From Boletus sp. NGJ (lineage: Eukaryota > Basidiomycota > Agaricomycetes > Boletales > Boletaceae): a DNA stretch of 24,872 nt. Location of the stretch: contig JAGTXK010000238.1 in NCBI GenBank assembly GCA_019096195.1, positions 1 to 24,872 of the forward strand, read 5' to 3'. A program made the translations under genes and the position numbers. Position 1 is the stretch's first letter. Each line of letters opens with the position of its first letter. Below the pieces are notes generated by a model that saw only the letters and a program-made list of their open reading frames with translations, was not told the DNA's origin and ran no database searches. Shown here piece after piece: positions 9,659 through 19,504 of this stretch.

Positions 9659-11200
9659 TTACAGGGTAGCTCCATTCTTCAGAAGCATAGAGTGTGAGGA
9701 GAATGTGACAGGGTGCCATTTTCTGTTCTGTTCTATGAAGATCACCACTCTGATGGCATAAACAGAAGCAGCTATTTCCAGTTGGAATACTTTGTTGTTA
9801 TCAGAATAAATGAGAATAGGAGCAGTAAAGAATTTATGTTTGAGCATATCAAATGCTGTTTATTGTCCCTCTTTCCATTTGAAGGGTATATCCTTCTAAG
9901 TGAGATCATTTAAAGGTTGTGTCACTTGGGCATATCCTTTAATGAATCTTCAATAGAAGTTTGCTAGACTGAGAAAACTGTGTACACCTCTAACATTCTT
10001 TAGAATCAGCCTTTCCTTAATGGCTTTGACTTTACTATTATCTATCTTGATTCTGTCTCTAGATACATACTATCATGCCAAGGAGTTTCACTTCTTGGAC
10101 ACTAAAGGTGCATTTCTCTGATTTTGCAAATAGATTATTATCTTCGAGGCATTGCAATACTTTCTTTATAATTCTTTTGTGTTCTATGATGTCATTTGTT
10201 TTCATAAAGATCATGAGATCATCAATGTAGACAACCATAATGTTATGCATATCTGAGAATAGTTCATTCATCATGGTTTGGAAAGTAGTTAGCAAGTTGC
10301 ACAATCCAAAATACATTATAAGGTGTTCAAAGGAGCCTCTGTGACATATGAAGGCAGCTTTCCATTCATCTTCTTTGATGTGAACATTGTTATATCCCCA
10401 GTGAAGATTTATCTTCATAAACCATTTTGATTCTTTGAGTTTGTCTACAAGCTGTGAGATCAAGGGGAGTGGATAATTGTTCTTAACTGTGTGTTCATTT
10501 AGATATTGGTAGTCCTATACCATTTGTTTTGTCCATCTTTCCTTCACATGAAAACACAGGTGATGTTTAGAAGGTCTGATATATCCTTTGAATAGCTGAT
10601 CATCAATGAAATCGGACACTTCCTTCTGTTCTTCAGGTGAAAGGGATATCAAACAGCCTTTCTTTAGTTTGAAAGTATCTGTAAGATTTATGATGTGATC
10701 CTAAGGTTTTCATATAGGCATTCATTTTGATTCTTTCTTGAAGAATACTTATGGTACTGTTTTGGAATAAGATCTTCTGATTTCAGATTTTTCTTTGTGG
10801 TAGGTTCATTATGGTTTATAGTGAAAATACGAGCTAGGAAATCATGTTCTTCAGATTCAATCTGTCATGCAAAATAAGGTTTGACAAGTCCAGGGACATT
10901 GAGTCATTTGGACCTTTCTGCAAGTCCAATCAATCTTAGGGTTATGGTTATGTTTACTAAGTCACATGTATCCTAGAATCATCTGATTCTTTCCTAGATT
11001 GGTTACTTCTGCTGTGACTTGTTCACAATTATTCTGAAGCTGAATAATAATCTCAGCACAATGGGTGATAGATCTGGTAACATTATGTATTCTGTCAACA
11101 GTATAGAATCAGGTAGAGAGAGAAGCAGAAGTTTGATCTTCTGGCATATGACTTGTCAATATAGATAGTATTAGCTCTGCTGTTCAAGAGAGCTTTGATT
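9659..11200 (-). pseudogene. pol remnant: protease, reverse transcriptase, partial RNase H
   Basis: Protease lies at about 11200-10905. The active-site triplet DSG reads Asn-Ser-Arg (11184-11176), which two G-to-A changes would explain, and a later ILG motif is followed by a TGA. RT spans about 10740-10060: a LSPEEQKEV motif, a GYIRPSK motif, a DYxYLNE motif preceded by TAG, then an open 134-codon stretch (10463-10059) with GYNN, FGLCN and the catalytic YIDD. A partial RNase H (9847-9659) has a weak SDNN-like first motif and a PVTFSSHS motif, then stops. These are hallmarks of Ty3/Gypsy pol in Agaricomycetes. Integrase is missing. The gene is inactive. Confidence 0.75.
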
Positions 11201-11452
11201 TTTATGAGTTTGTTCTGATGACTAGTAGAGACAATCTCTATAGATAGCATGATTATTCAAGATGCAAATTCTAGCATTTTCTAGGATTGGAGATAAGTGT
11301 GAAGCAGAATTAAATACCAGTTTAGAGCCCTGGCCAAGCTTCAAATCAATTGAAGACCCCATTTGGCTATGATAATTTAGACTAGATGATGGACTAGATA
11401 CAAGATTAGATATGTTAGCAACTTGGACACCCAGATCATTCAAGTTGCTCAT

Positions 11453-12491
11453 GCTTTTCTCTTGTAGTTAGTGGGTTCCTCATTTATGGTGCAAATCTTT
11501 TGAAACTTGGAGCAAGTCTTCTTGTGGTCTCTTCTAGACCAATTACATTTATGACATTTAGTAGAGGGTTTCTTGCAATCTTTATCCATATGTCCAGTTC
11601 CATTACAATTGAAGCATCCTGTGAACCATTTCTTTGCTGGTTTTTTGCCAATGCATCAATGTCATGTTCTTCTTCATTGTTGAAGCTATTATAGATTTGA
11701 TTAACATTCATTGCATTGGGGTTATGGAATGGTCTAGAATGATAGGAGGAATTAGATGAAACAAATCCTGTCTTTTTACAGAGGAAACCCATAGTTTCAA
11801 TGGTTTCTCCAACTTCTCTGATTGCTTTCAGATAGGTATAGACATTTGCTATGGCTCATTTGCCCTGTCTGATTACTTGATTATGGATCTCAGGGTTCAT
11901 ATTGTGCTCAATGATATTTACACCATGTATATTACCAATGTTGGCATCCTTATAGAGTTTGCTGAACTGGTCGATCCAGTCACAAGTGTGAGTGTTTCCT
12001 TGTTTGAGCTTTCAGAGCTTTTCTAGAGCCCAATCTGGCTTGACTGTGGGACAGAACTGTTTCTTGATATCTACTATTAGTTCATCCCATAGATGAGTTA
12101 TTCCCTTTTCTAGACAAGTGGTAGCAAAGTTTCCAGCTTGTTGTCCTGTCATACAGGATAGAACAGTAATGACTGCCTCATGTGACTTATTCTAAATTGA
12201 TGGCAGGTCTTCAAGCCACCAATCTTTGAACTTATTGATCTCTCCTTTGAATTCATCAGGATGAGAAAAGATCTTGACCTTCTTTGCTGCTTTAGATGAT
12301 GTGGTTACAGCTGACACTTGAGCAAACTATGCCTGCACTATACTCAGAGCTTGTTCTAGTGTGGTTGCATGGTTAACCAACAGTCCAAACTGTGTGGCTA
12401 CTAATGCCATTTGCATATCATAATCTGTACATGCATATAAGTCTTGCAGAAACTGGTTCAAGTTGAAGTTGTGGGGGTTGAAAAATAACAT
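11453..12491 (-). pseudogene. gag remnant with two zinc knuckles
   Basis: The frame opens at an ATG (12491-12489) and runs as one phase through four in-frame stops (TAG, TAG, TGA, TGA). It then passes a one-base frameshift in a run of A (around 11650) into the nucleocapsid part. The central segment has the usual gag capsid features: a WWLEDLP-like motif and a DWIDQF-like motif. The nucleocapsid has CFNC-x4-H-x4-C (about 11617-11576), a classical CCHC knuckle, followed by a second CHKC-x6-H-x3-C cluster. At least two TGA stops sit where Arg is expected in relatives, consistent with CGA decay. Gag would package the element RNA into particles. Confidence 0.7.
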
Positions 12492-13401
12492 ATCAGGTGA
12501 GAAAGTCCTTAGATTAGATTACAAGTGAAATGAAATCAAGGGACAAGAACTAGGTAGATCTATTAAAGATCAAGACTGGATATCTCCATTATGAAGTCTA
12601 TTTCCCAAGTGTCTGCTGATTGTTTGGCTTCTTCAATGACAGGGGTTACTTCAGGTATGATGCTAGCAAGGGCTGGATGATATTTATGTTTGGTCTGACT
12701 AACAAAGTTAGAAAGAAAAGATGAATAGTATAGTAAAATCAACTAGCAATTAGTTGGATCTGACTGGTTGGGATGTGAGTGAAGATCCAATCAATCCACT
12801 CAGGTGTGTGACAGTCTGGTTGCTCAATTTCTAGGAGTTGAGTGTTCCAGGTGTTCTCATTGTCAAAGTCTGAGTTATGCCAACCATTCTAATAGTCAGG
12901 ATTTTCCCAGTTTGCTAGTTCTTCTGCTTTTTTAATCTCTGCTTGTCCTTGGATGTTTCAAGTGATAGTGGAATCACTGATTGTGACCAACCAGAATTTA
13001 GAGATTCTAGAAAAGTCAATTGCAAGAGGATGATTCTTAGGTATTGACCTTTGAATGCAATATATGATAGCAAGGAGCAAGATAGTGTAGATATATAGGA
13101 TCACAAATAGAAACTAATTTATATAGTTTTGCAAACCTTGCATCATTTGAAATGACAAAACTCTTGTAAGGTTTTCAAGATTGAGTGATAAGGGGAATTG
13201 GGCTGATAGAGTTTACCCAATTTACCCTAGGTGAGATTTGTTACATGAATTTGAAAGCACTTCCTTTGATCAGAGTTCAACTTCCTATGCAATCCACCCT
13301 TACTAAGTGATAATGTCCCTAACAGGAGGAAAGCTCAATGGAAATGGAAATGAAGAGGATTATTGCCTCTGATGAGGCAGTGGGGGTGTGGAGGGGGCCA
13401 T
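12492..13401. other. Unassigned flank of the truncated Gypsy element
   Basis: No coding signal is recognised. On the minus strand TGTTAGGGAC starts at 13324 and could be the first bases of a 5' LTR for the element at 9659-12491. No LTR end, primer site or second copy was found, so I do not annotate it as one. A small GCCTC..GAGGC hairpin lies at about 13365-13378. Confidence 0.3.
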
Positions 13402-13868
13402 CAGTAAAAACAGAGCTAACTGTCCAGTGCTGTCCAGTATTATAGTGTGTGCTTATAGTGAGAGTCAAGCTGGATAGTAATTTGATAGTATTATAACAGT
13501 GTCTCATAATCTGTTTATAGTGTGGCATAGTCTGTCATAGTATTCTTATAGTACTTCCATAGTAATCATAGTGATGCCATAGTACTTCCATAGTAATCAT
13601 AGTGATGCCATAGTATACATTGTGACTTAGCAATCCTAATCCTAATCCAATTTCAAGCCAATTCTAATTCCAAATTCAATCAAATATTAATTCTATTAAT
13701 CCTAATCCTAATCCTAATCCTAATGATTTACAAAGTGAAGTGTTGACTTCATGTAATGAATAGAATTGAGAAACAAGAGGATGTGGGAAAGCTTTTAAAG
13801 TCTGGCTTGTTTATATAAGAATGGTGGCACAAACATTGGCAAACAATGTCTGCTTGGATATTTTTTTT

Positions 13869-14135
13869 AGTGTAGGTCTATACTTTTGGTACACTTTGTG
13901 ACTACACTTTTACTACACTTTGGTATGCATATTTGGTACACTTTTGGTACACTTTGTTTGTGACACTGTACTACACTCTGCTACACTTTTGTTTGCTTTT
14001 TTTACTACACTTTGTTTGCTACACTTTGTTTGCTACACTTTTGCTACATTTGGTGCACATTTTTGCTACACTGTACTACACTCTTTCCTACACTTTTTGT
14101 ACACTTTTTGACTACACTTTTTATATACTTTTGAT
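13869..14135. repeat. ACTACACTTTTG-type tandem array in copy A
   Basis: A degenerate tandem repeat with units of about 8-13 bp (TACACTTTTG, GACTACACTTT, TTTGCTACACTTTG). Open frames across it (13920-14139) are artefacts of the repeat. It occupies the middle of the composite element. Confidence 0.85.
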
Positions 14136-14312
14136 TTAGGATTAGAATTAGAATTAGAATTAGGATTAGAATTAGGATAGGATTAGAATTAGAATCAGGA
14201 TTAGAATTAGGGTCAGGATTAGAATTAGAATTAGCTTAAAATTACTACTATGACTATGACTACTATGAATGTACTATGAATGCTACAAAATGCTATGATA
14301 CTATAATACTAT

Positions 14313-14317
14313 GATAC
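14313..14317. repeat. Chromovirus target duplication, left (GATAC)
   Basis: GATAC directly before the TGTCATATCC start of the 5' LTR. It is identical to 22407-22411. Confidence 0.9.
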
Positions 14318-14894
14318 TGTCATATCCCATATAAATCTGACAAGTCCAACTCTGGACTTCCACCCACAACTCTGGCACGTTCTCCCTTGGAACATGCTTC
14401 TGTACCCTTGGACTTGTATGTCCTACATTATGGTAATCTCATCTCTTCATTCATATACATATACCTATGCTTCCTCACCTGTCCTAGTCCCGCTCTGTTC
14501 ATACCTCTGATCCAGTGTCTGTCTTGCTTAAGAGCACTGCTCTGGTGAGATACCAGCTTCATTCCATTACTTATCATACCTTATGAACTTCATTACTACT
14601 GTCATATCTTCATTCCAATTGTATATAAACCCTCAATACAACTCCTGTAGACTCAGTTCAAATATCAACTCTGAACATCACTCCTGTCCTCTGTTCAAGT
14701 CTTGATGACTCACTCTGACCTCTGCTTGACTTAATGTTTGACCATGTTGAGTCTGTACCTGTGATCTTTCTACATCCTCGAAATCCGGGACATCGGACTC
14801 AAGCAAGGGCACACCACATAAGATGAAGCCAAGTTCCGACACCCTCAGTCAACTCCAGTACTTTAGAGTTCCTTTGGAGTTCTCATTCTTAACA
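14318..14894 (+). repeat. 5' LTR of chromovirus
   Basis: It starts TGTCATATCC and ends TTCTTAACA. It aligns with 21850-22406 end to end with about 60 substitutions by hand count (roughly 11%), nearly all transitions, plus three short indels (6-7 bp) that explain its extra 20 bp. It contains the TATA box and the inferred start of R. Confidence 0.95.
14622..14665 (+). promoter_or_regulatory. LTR promoter: TATA box and inferred RNA start
   Basis: TATATAAA (14622-14629) lies 33 bp upstream of AGTTCAAATAT (14655-14665). The spacing is identical in the 3' LTR (22145-22152 and 22178-22188). Because the 11-mer is complementary to the primer site, the RNA probably begins at or near 14655. Confidence 0.65.
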
Positions 14895-14896
14895 GT

Positions 14897-14907
14897 ATAT
14901 TTGAACT
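14897..14907 (+). other. Primer-binding site, self-priming type
   Basis: ATATTTGAACT starts 2 bases after the 5' LTR and is the exact reverse complement of AGTTCAAATAT in the LTR, with mismatches on both sides. This matches the Tf1/sushi scheme, in which the first 11 nt of the element RNA fold back to prime reverse transcription. No TGG start for a tRNA primer is present here. Confidence 0.7.
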
Positions 14908-14931
14908 CCCACTTGCAACGGGTCTCTATAT

Positions 14932-16337
14932 ATGGCTACACATACCACTAGATCTCAGACTCGTGCTGTAGGTGCAAACCCCCCCCCCCCCCATGCTACA
15001 ATCTGTTGAGTGCATTTAGTAGCAGTCAGTGAGGTCTAGAACTCATAGACCAATTCTGAAGCTTTTCAGCTTGATGAACCCCCACCTCCACTTCATAGTT
15101 GCAACCACTCCTGGAGTTCCCTACTCCAGGAGCACACATCATCAAACTCCCAACCAACAATGACACTACTATCTCTTCTCTTACAAGCTAGCACTCTAGT
15201 CAAAGAGTGCATGCTGCCCCCTTTCCAAACAATGGCAACATTCTGGACATTCCTGGAGATGACCTGTCTGATGACGATTCCAACTTCCCCAATGACAATG
15301 AGCCATTAGACTCCAACAGTGAGCATGTTCCACAAAACACCCTCACACTGCTTGCTGAGGCCATCAAAGGCCTCGCTTGTTCCACATGTTGTCCCACCTC
15401 CAACCACACCCCACACACTAAAGTCCAGGAACCGGGTTAGTTTAATAGGACTGAACCCTGCAAACTCCAGGTTTTCCTAGTTCAGTGTGAGCTGAACTTC
15501 CAGAACTGCCCAAAAGCCTTTGGTATGGACCACGCTAAAGTTACATTTGCACAGTCCTATCTTAAGGATATGGCACTGGAATGGTTTGAACCAGACCTCC
15601 TCCAGATAGAAGATCCAGCTTTCTGTCCCCTCTGGATGGACGACTTCAAAGAGTTCATCCTCAAACTCCAGACCAACTTTGGTCCACATGACCCTGTCAG
15701 AGATGCAGAGCACCAACTTGACCACCTGTCGATGAAAGATACCCAACACATCAACAAGTACATGGTGGAGTTCAATCAGATTGCTTTGCAAGTCCGCGGC
15801 TACAGAGAAGGTGCCCTCTGGCACCACTTCTATAATGGGGTGCCAGATCACATTAAGGATGAGCTATCACATGTTGGGAAACCCCCAATGCTCTCCGAAC
15901 TCTGAAGTCTCACACATGTGATCGATGCATGCTATTGGGAGCACAAGTCCAAGATTAGCAGGCAGATGAAATCATCCAACCCATCCTCTGCCCTCAAGAC
16001 TGAGAAATCATCCACCCCCACTGCATCATTCTCTTCACACCCCTCCAGTAATGCTAAGGACTCCAAGGAGTCCAAAAGCAAAGGCACTACCACCTTCACT
16101 CATCCGAAACCGAACTTGTCATCCAAATTAGGGAAAGACGGCAAGCTCACCTCAGAAGAACGAAAGCGCAGATTCGACAATAAACTATATATGTTCTGTG
16201 GTTAAGCTGGTCACATGGCAAAGGACTACACTAAGTTGACCTCTAGTGCATCCAAGGGTCATGCAGCGACCATCACTCCAGAAACCAAACTGGAGGTCTC
16301 TACAGAGGCAAAAAAATAATCCACGACCTCTATAACT
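14932..16337 (+). pseudogene. gag: gag of chromovirus (broken)
   Basis: The ATG at 14932 opens a Thr/Arg-rich start that runs into a 14-base C tract (14979-14992), a likely slippage site. The main gag frame is shifted relative to it and runs from about 15192. The frame includes an acidic Asp/Asn segment, then the capsid core (15438-15902) with VQCELNF, KVTFAQSYL and ALEWFEPDLL motifs. It next has an ISRQ motif, a Ser/Lys-rich linker and the nucleocapsid knuckle near 16190-16230. Stops occur at 15438 (TAG), 15903 (TGA) and 16203 (TAA). The knuckle has lost its first and last Cys (both Tyr), and one stop sits inside it. Gag would form the particle and bind RNA. The 3' end is cut by the solo LTR at 16338. 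Confidence 0.85.
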
Positions 16338-17333
16338 TGTTACAGTTACCAAAGGGGGTACATCTTTTCCCCTTCCCTCTCCCCCCATAGGACTATGGGA
16401 CGACCTATTCTTCAACTCAGACCAGGGATTCCCCCGCAACACCGACTCTGGCATTGCCCCATTTGGAACCGCCTTTCTAGGAAGTTATTCATAACTCCCT
16501 TTTTAGGAATCTATCCGTTTGGTATGGACACCACCTCCCTATTTCACCTGATACATGCTCTCTTCCTTTTTGACCCGATCATAGACATTGCCTCCTTGGC
16601 TATGCTCTCTCGTGCATAGCCAAGTATTCCTACCTTCCCCATTTGACTCATGCCTTGATCCGTTTATAGTAATTTTTCATCTGTGACTATATTCATCACG
16701 AAGCCTGCCCTAGATGGGTAAGGCCTATAAATAGGGATGTGGGCCCTTCATGTAACTCTAACCTAGATCTACACTCCTTTCCGTGTAATCTACCTGCTTC
16801 TCCCGCTAAAGGTTCCACTTTACCTCAGAAGCCTTCTCCTATGCTCTGGAGGTGATCACCCTTGTGCTTGTGATCATCTTACTCATCACTTTGCACTTGT
16901 GCGCTGTCATTGCCATAACAGGCTTCTAAAGCTTTGGCAACTCCAACAACCAACAGAGGTTGGTCATCGTCAGTCAGGACTCCGCCACTGACCCAGCAAG
17001 ACCAGGACTCTGCCACCGGCACTCGTAACACCGGGACTCCGCCACCGGTACTAGGCCCAGTAAGTCCAGAGAATCAGCTGACGGAAGGCAACTGCTCTCT
17101 GGCCTGCATACCGGTCTGCCCACCCTTCTTATAGGATTGGGATTCCGTGGTAAATCCAAGACTCCGCCATTGGTCATAGAGGTAACGAGAGGACTCTACG
17201 TAAAGCTAGCAGTTGGTCCCCAGTCAGAGGAAACCTTGGGCCTCTGGAGGTTGAGTAATCCCTCAAGTCCTGCTAATCCTATAATCCAACAGGGGTTATA
17301 TGGGAACGTGTCACATTGTTACCTGGCGTAACA
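16338..17333 (+). mobile_element. Solo LTR nested inside the chromovirus (996 bp)
   Basis: TGTTACAGTTACC...CTGGCGTAACA has a 6-bp terminal inverted repeat and a perfect 5-bp duplication, TAACT (16333-16337 and 17334-17338). It separates gag from protease. It is the best preserved of three family members here (compare 739-1749 and 7955-8768). It has a TATAAATAGG box at about 16727-16736 and several CTCCGCCA(C/T)TG-type short repeats at 16980-17180. It is unrelated to the LTRs of its host element. The small minus-strand ORF at 16185-16454 is mostly LTR sequence and not a gene. Confidence 0.92.
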
Positions 17334-17338
17334 TAACT

Positions 17339-18055
17339 CCGCACAAACTGGAGGTTGTGTTGAATCCACTTGTGCAACTAAGGAGATCCACCTAAATGTG
17401 TCCACTCTTTCTGACCCCAAATCCCTCATGCCCTCCGTCTCCTTAGTTTCCTACACCATTCCACCGTTTTCCACACTTGTAGACTCTGGCTCCTCTGATT
17501 GCTTCATAGATACTACATTCATTAATAAATATGAACTTTCCACCTATCCCATCCCTCTGCTCCAGCTCTGTCTCTTTGATGGAACTACTAACAGTACAAT
17601 TACCCAAGCCATCAACCTCTCAGTTTGTTTCATGACCAGTGACATCACTCCGATGACTCTCTACATCACTCCGCTGGATTCTACCTGTTCTCTTGTTCTA
17701 GGACACAACTGGCTCACCTGCCACAATCTGTTGATTGATTGGGTTACGAACAGTATTATGTTCCATTCACCTGAACAGCAAATGCCAGCAACTCTGAGCT
17801 CCCCTCCACAGCCTCTGGAATTCATTCCTCCAGCTAGCACCACACCTGATCCACTGTGTTTTTCTGACTGCAAAGCTCCACCCATTGCACTCATTAGTGC
17901 CTCAGCATTTGCACTAGCCTGTTGCCTCGAGGGTTCCATACAATTTAGCTTGCAACTCCATCCCCAGAAGAGTGAACTCTGCCCTGTTTCCACCACTCCC
18001 CCAGAATCAGTCAACCTTTCTGGCATCCCTCCAGAATACTATGACTTCTCTGATG
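17339..18055 (+). pseudogene. pol: pol: aspartic protease domain
   Basis: The frame continues from the right target duplication of the nested LTR. The catalytic motif VDSGSSDCFID has its Asp codon at 17482-17484. The LVLGHNWL motif, the second conserved protease block of Ty3/Gypsy elements, is at about 17692-17715. A Pro/Thr/Ser-rich linker leads to the YYDFSDVFSK motif that marks the approach to RT (18037-18066). The domain itself is open from 17398. Protease would cleave the polyprotein. Removing the nested LTR and one target copy (1001 bp) leaves gag and protease in different phases, so either a small indel or a programmed shift also separates them. Confidence 0.85.
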
Positions 18056-18936
18056 TCTTCAGTAAGAGCAAAGCCTCCCAGCTTGCTCTGCATCGGGAAC
18101 ATGACTTGAAAATCAACCTGGAGGAAGGAGCCTCTCCTCCCTTAGGAACCACTTATTCACTCTCTACCTCCGAACTCAGTTCTCTCCATACTTTCCTCAA
18201 TGAACACTTAGCCATGGACTTTATCCATCCCTCTTTCTCCACTCATGCTGCCCCAGTCCTCTTCATCTGTAAGAAGAACAGTTCACTCCACCTTTGCATC
18301 GACTTCTGAGGACTTAATAAGATCACAAAGAAAGACCACTACCCACTCCCCCACATCTCCAACCTCCTAGATGCTTCAAGCCACACAAAAATATACACCA
18401 AGATCAATCTCTGGCATGCCTACCATTTGGTCCACATTGCTGATAGAGACGAATGGAAGATGTCCTTCCGGACACACTACAGCTCATATAAGTGGCTGAT
18501 AATGCCATTCAGCCTTACCAATGCCCCTGCAGCTTTTCAACAGTTTGTAAACACCATCTTTGCAGATCTTCTAGATGTTTGCATTATAGTCTACCTGGAT
18601 GACATCCTTATCTTCTCTGCAGACAAAATCTCTCACAAGGAACATGTCCAGGAGGTCCTCCAGCAACTCTGCAAACATGGGCTTTATGCAAAACCCAACA
18701 AATGTGAATGGTCCACAGACTCCACCGAGTACCTCAGCTACATTATCACTCCTTCCAGTCTGACCATGTCTCCAGACAAAGTCCAGGCTATACAAGACTG
18801 GCCCAAATCTCAAAAAGTCAAGGACATTCAATCCTTCCTCGGATTTGCCAACTTCTACCAGCATTTCATTGCCAACTACTCTGACATCATCATTCCCTTG
18901 ACCTGCTTGACCTGCAACCTTGGCTCTTTGGAGATG
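18056..18936 (+). pseudogene. pol: pol: reverse transcriptase domain
   Basis: Ty3/Gypsy RT blocks occur in order: INLEEGASPPLG, FIHPS, APVLF, LCIDF followed by TGA (18307-18309), then GLNKITKKDHYPLP, MPFSLTNAPAAFQ and the catalytic YLDD (18592-18603), with EYLSYIITP and FLGFANFYQHFI later. The TGA stands where relatives have Arg. Several conserved Arg positions read Trp, His, Gln or Cys, all one transition away from CGN codons. The 18310-18936 part is in the same phase as protease, and a small indel near 18920-18936 shifts the frame before RNase H. The catalytic Asp pair is intact but the enzyme cannot be made full length. Confidence 0.9.
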
Positions 18937-19500
18937 ACTGTTGATCCATCCTCCATGCATTGAAGAATGCCTTCACTGCCACTCCGATCCTTACCCATTG
19001 GGCTCCAGATGCTCCAATGATTATAGAAACCAATGCCTCTGACTATGCTATTGCTGGGATTCTTTCCATCTGTTGTTCAGATGAAGAAATTCAGCCAGTT
19101 GCTTTCTTTTCACGCACACTCTCTGCTCCAGAGCTCAACTACGACATGCACGATAAGGAGCTTCTCGCCATCCATGAGTCCTTCCAGACTTGGCGTTATT
19201 ACCTTGAAGGTTCTGGTACTCCGATCGTCGTCGTCACCGACCACAAGAACCTTGAGTACTTCACTACCTCAAAACTCCTGACCCACCAGCAAGCCCAGTG
19301 GTCAGAGTTCCTCTTCCAATTCCACATGATCATCCATTTCTGCCCTGGGCATCTTGGTGCTAAGTCAGATGCCCTCACTAGACGCTTGGACATCTATCCC
19401 AAAGAGGAGGATAAGGACTACACTTGCACCAATCCACACAATTTCTGCCCCATCTTTACACAGGAACAGCTTGCTTCTTCCCTCTGTACTACTTATAGTA
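18937..19500 (+). pseudogene. pol: pol: RNase H domain
   Basis: It is open from 18940 to 19544 in the third phase. Motifs: FTATPILTHW, then ETNASDYAIAGIL where the first catalytic Asp is Asn (19032-19034), PVAFFSRTLSAPELNYDMHDKELLAI (18-residue core with the conserved Glu), VTDHKNLEYF, and HFCPGHLGAKSDALTR at the end. RNase H would remove the RNA strand during reverse transcription. The Asp-to-Asn change is a single G-to-A transition and would itself disable the enzyme. The frame drifts into noncoding phase after about 19500, where integrase continues two phases away. Confidence 0.88.
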
Positions 19501-19504
19501 TCTT

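Larger units (their letters stand above)
9659..12491 (-). mobile_element. Truncated Ty3/Gypsy retrotransposon, minus strand
   Basis: On the minus strand, gag, protease, RT and the start of RNase H follow in the order normal for Ty3/Gypsy. No integrase or 3' LTR is seen below 9659, so the element is cut short. At the other side a possible LTR start (TGTTAGGGAC read from 13324 on the minus strand) exists but has no partner. The family differs from the chromovirus at 14318-22406: it has two zinc-binding knuckles in gag and a YIDD rather than YLDD RT core. All genes are broken by stops and frameshifts. Confidence 0.75.

Noticed and set aside
13315-13324. LTR end for the minus-strand Gypsy (TGTTAGGGAC on the minus strand)
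   Set aside because: Only a short terminus is seen. No opposite LTR, primer site or duplication could be found.
13624-13726. CCTAAT / TTAGGA arrays as telomere sequence
   Set aside because: The unit is degenerate and differs from TTAGGG, occurs in both orientations within each composite element, and is flanked on both sides by other repeats. It is an internal component of the element.
13920-14139. Leu/Phe/Thr-rich ORFs resembling membrane proteins
   Set aside because: They translate the ACTACACTTTTG tandem array. Overlapping phases give similar products, as expected of a short repeat.
17661-18026. Minus-strand ORF of 121 codons
   Set aside because: It lies antisense to the well-supported protease-RT region and has no motif.
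18571-18960. Minus-strand ORF of 129 codons
   Set aside because: Shadow of the RT domain, with no independent evidence.
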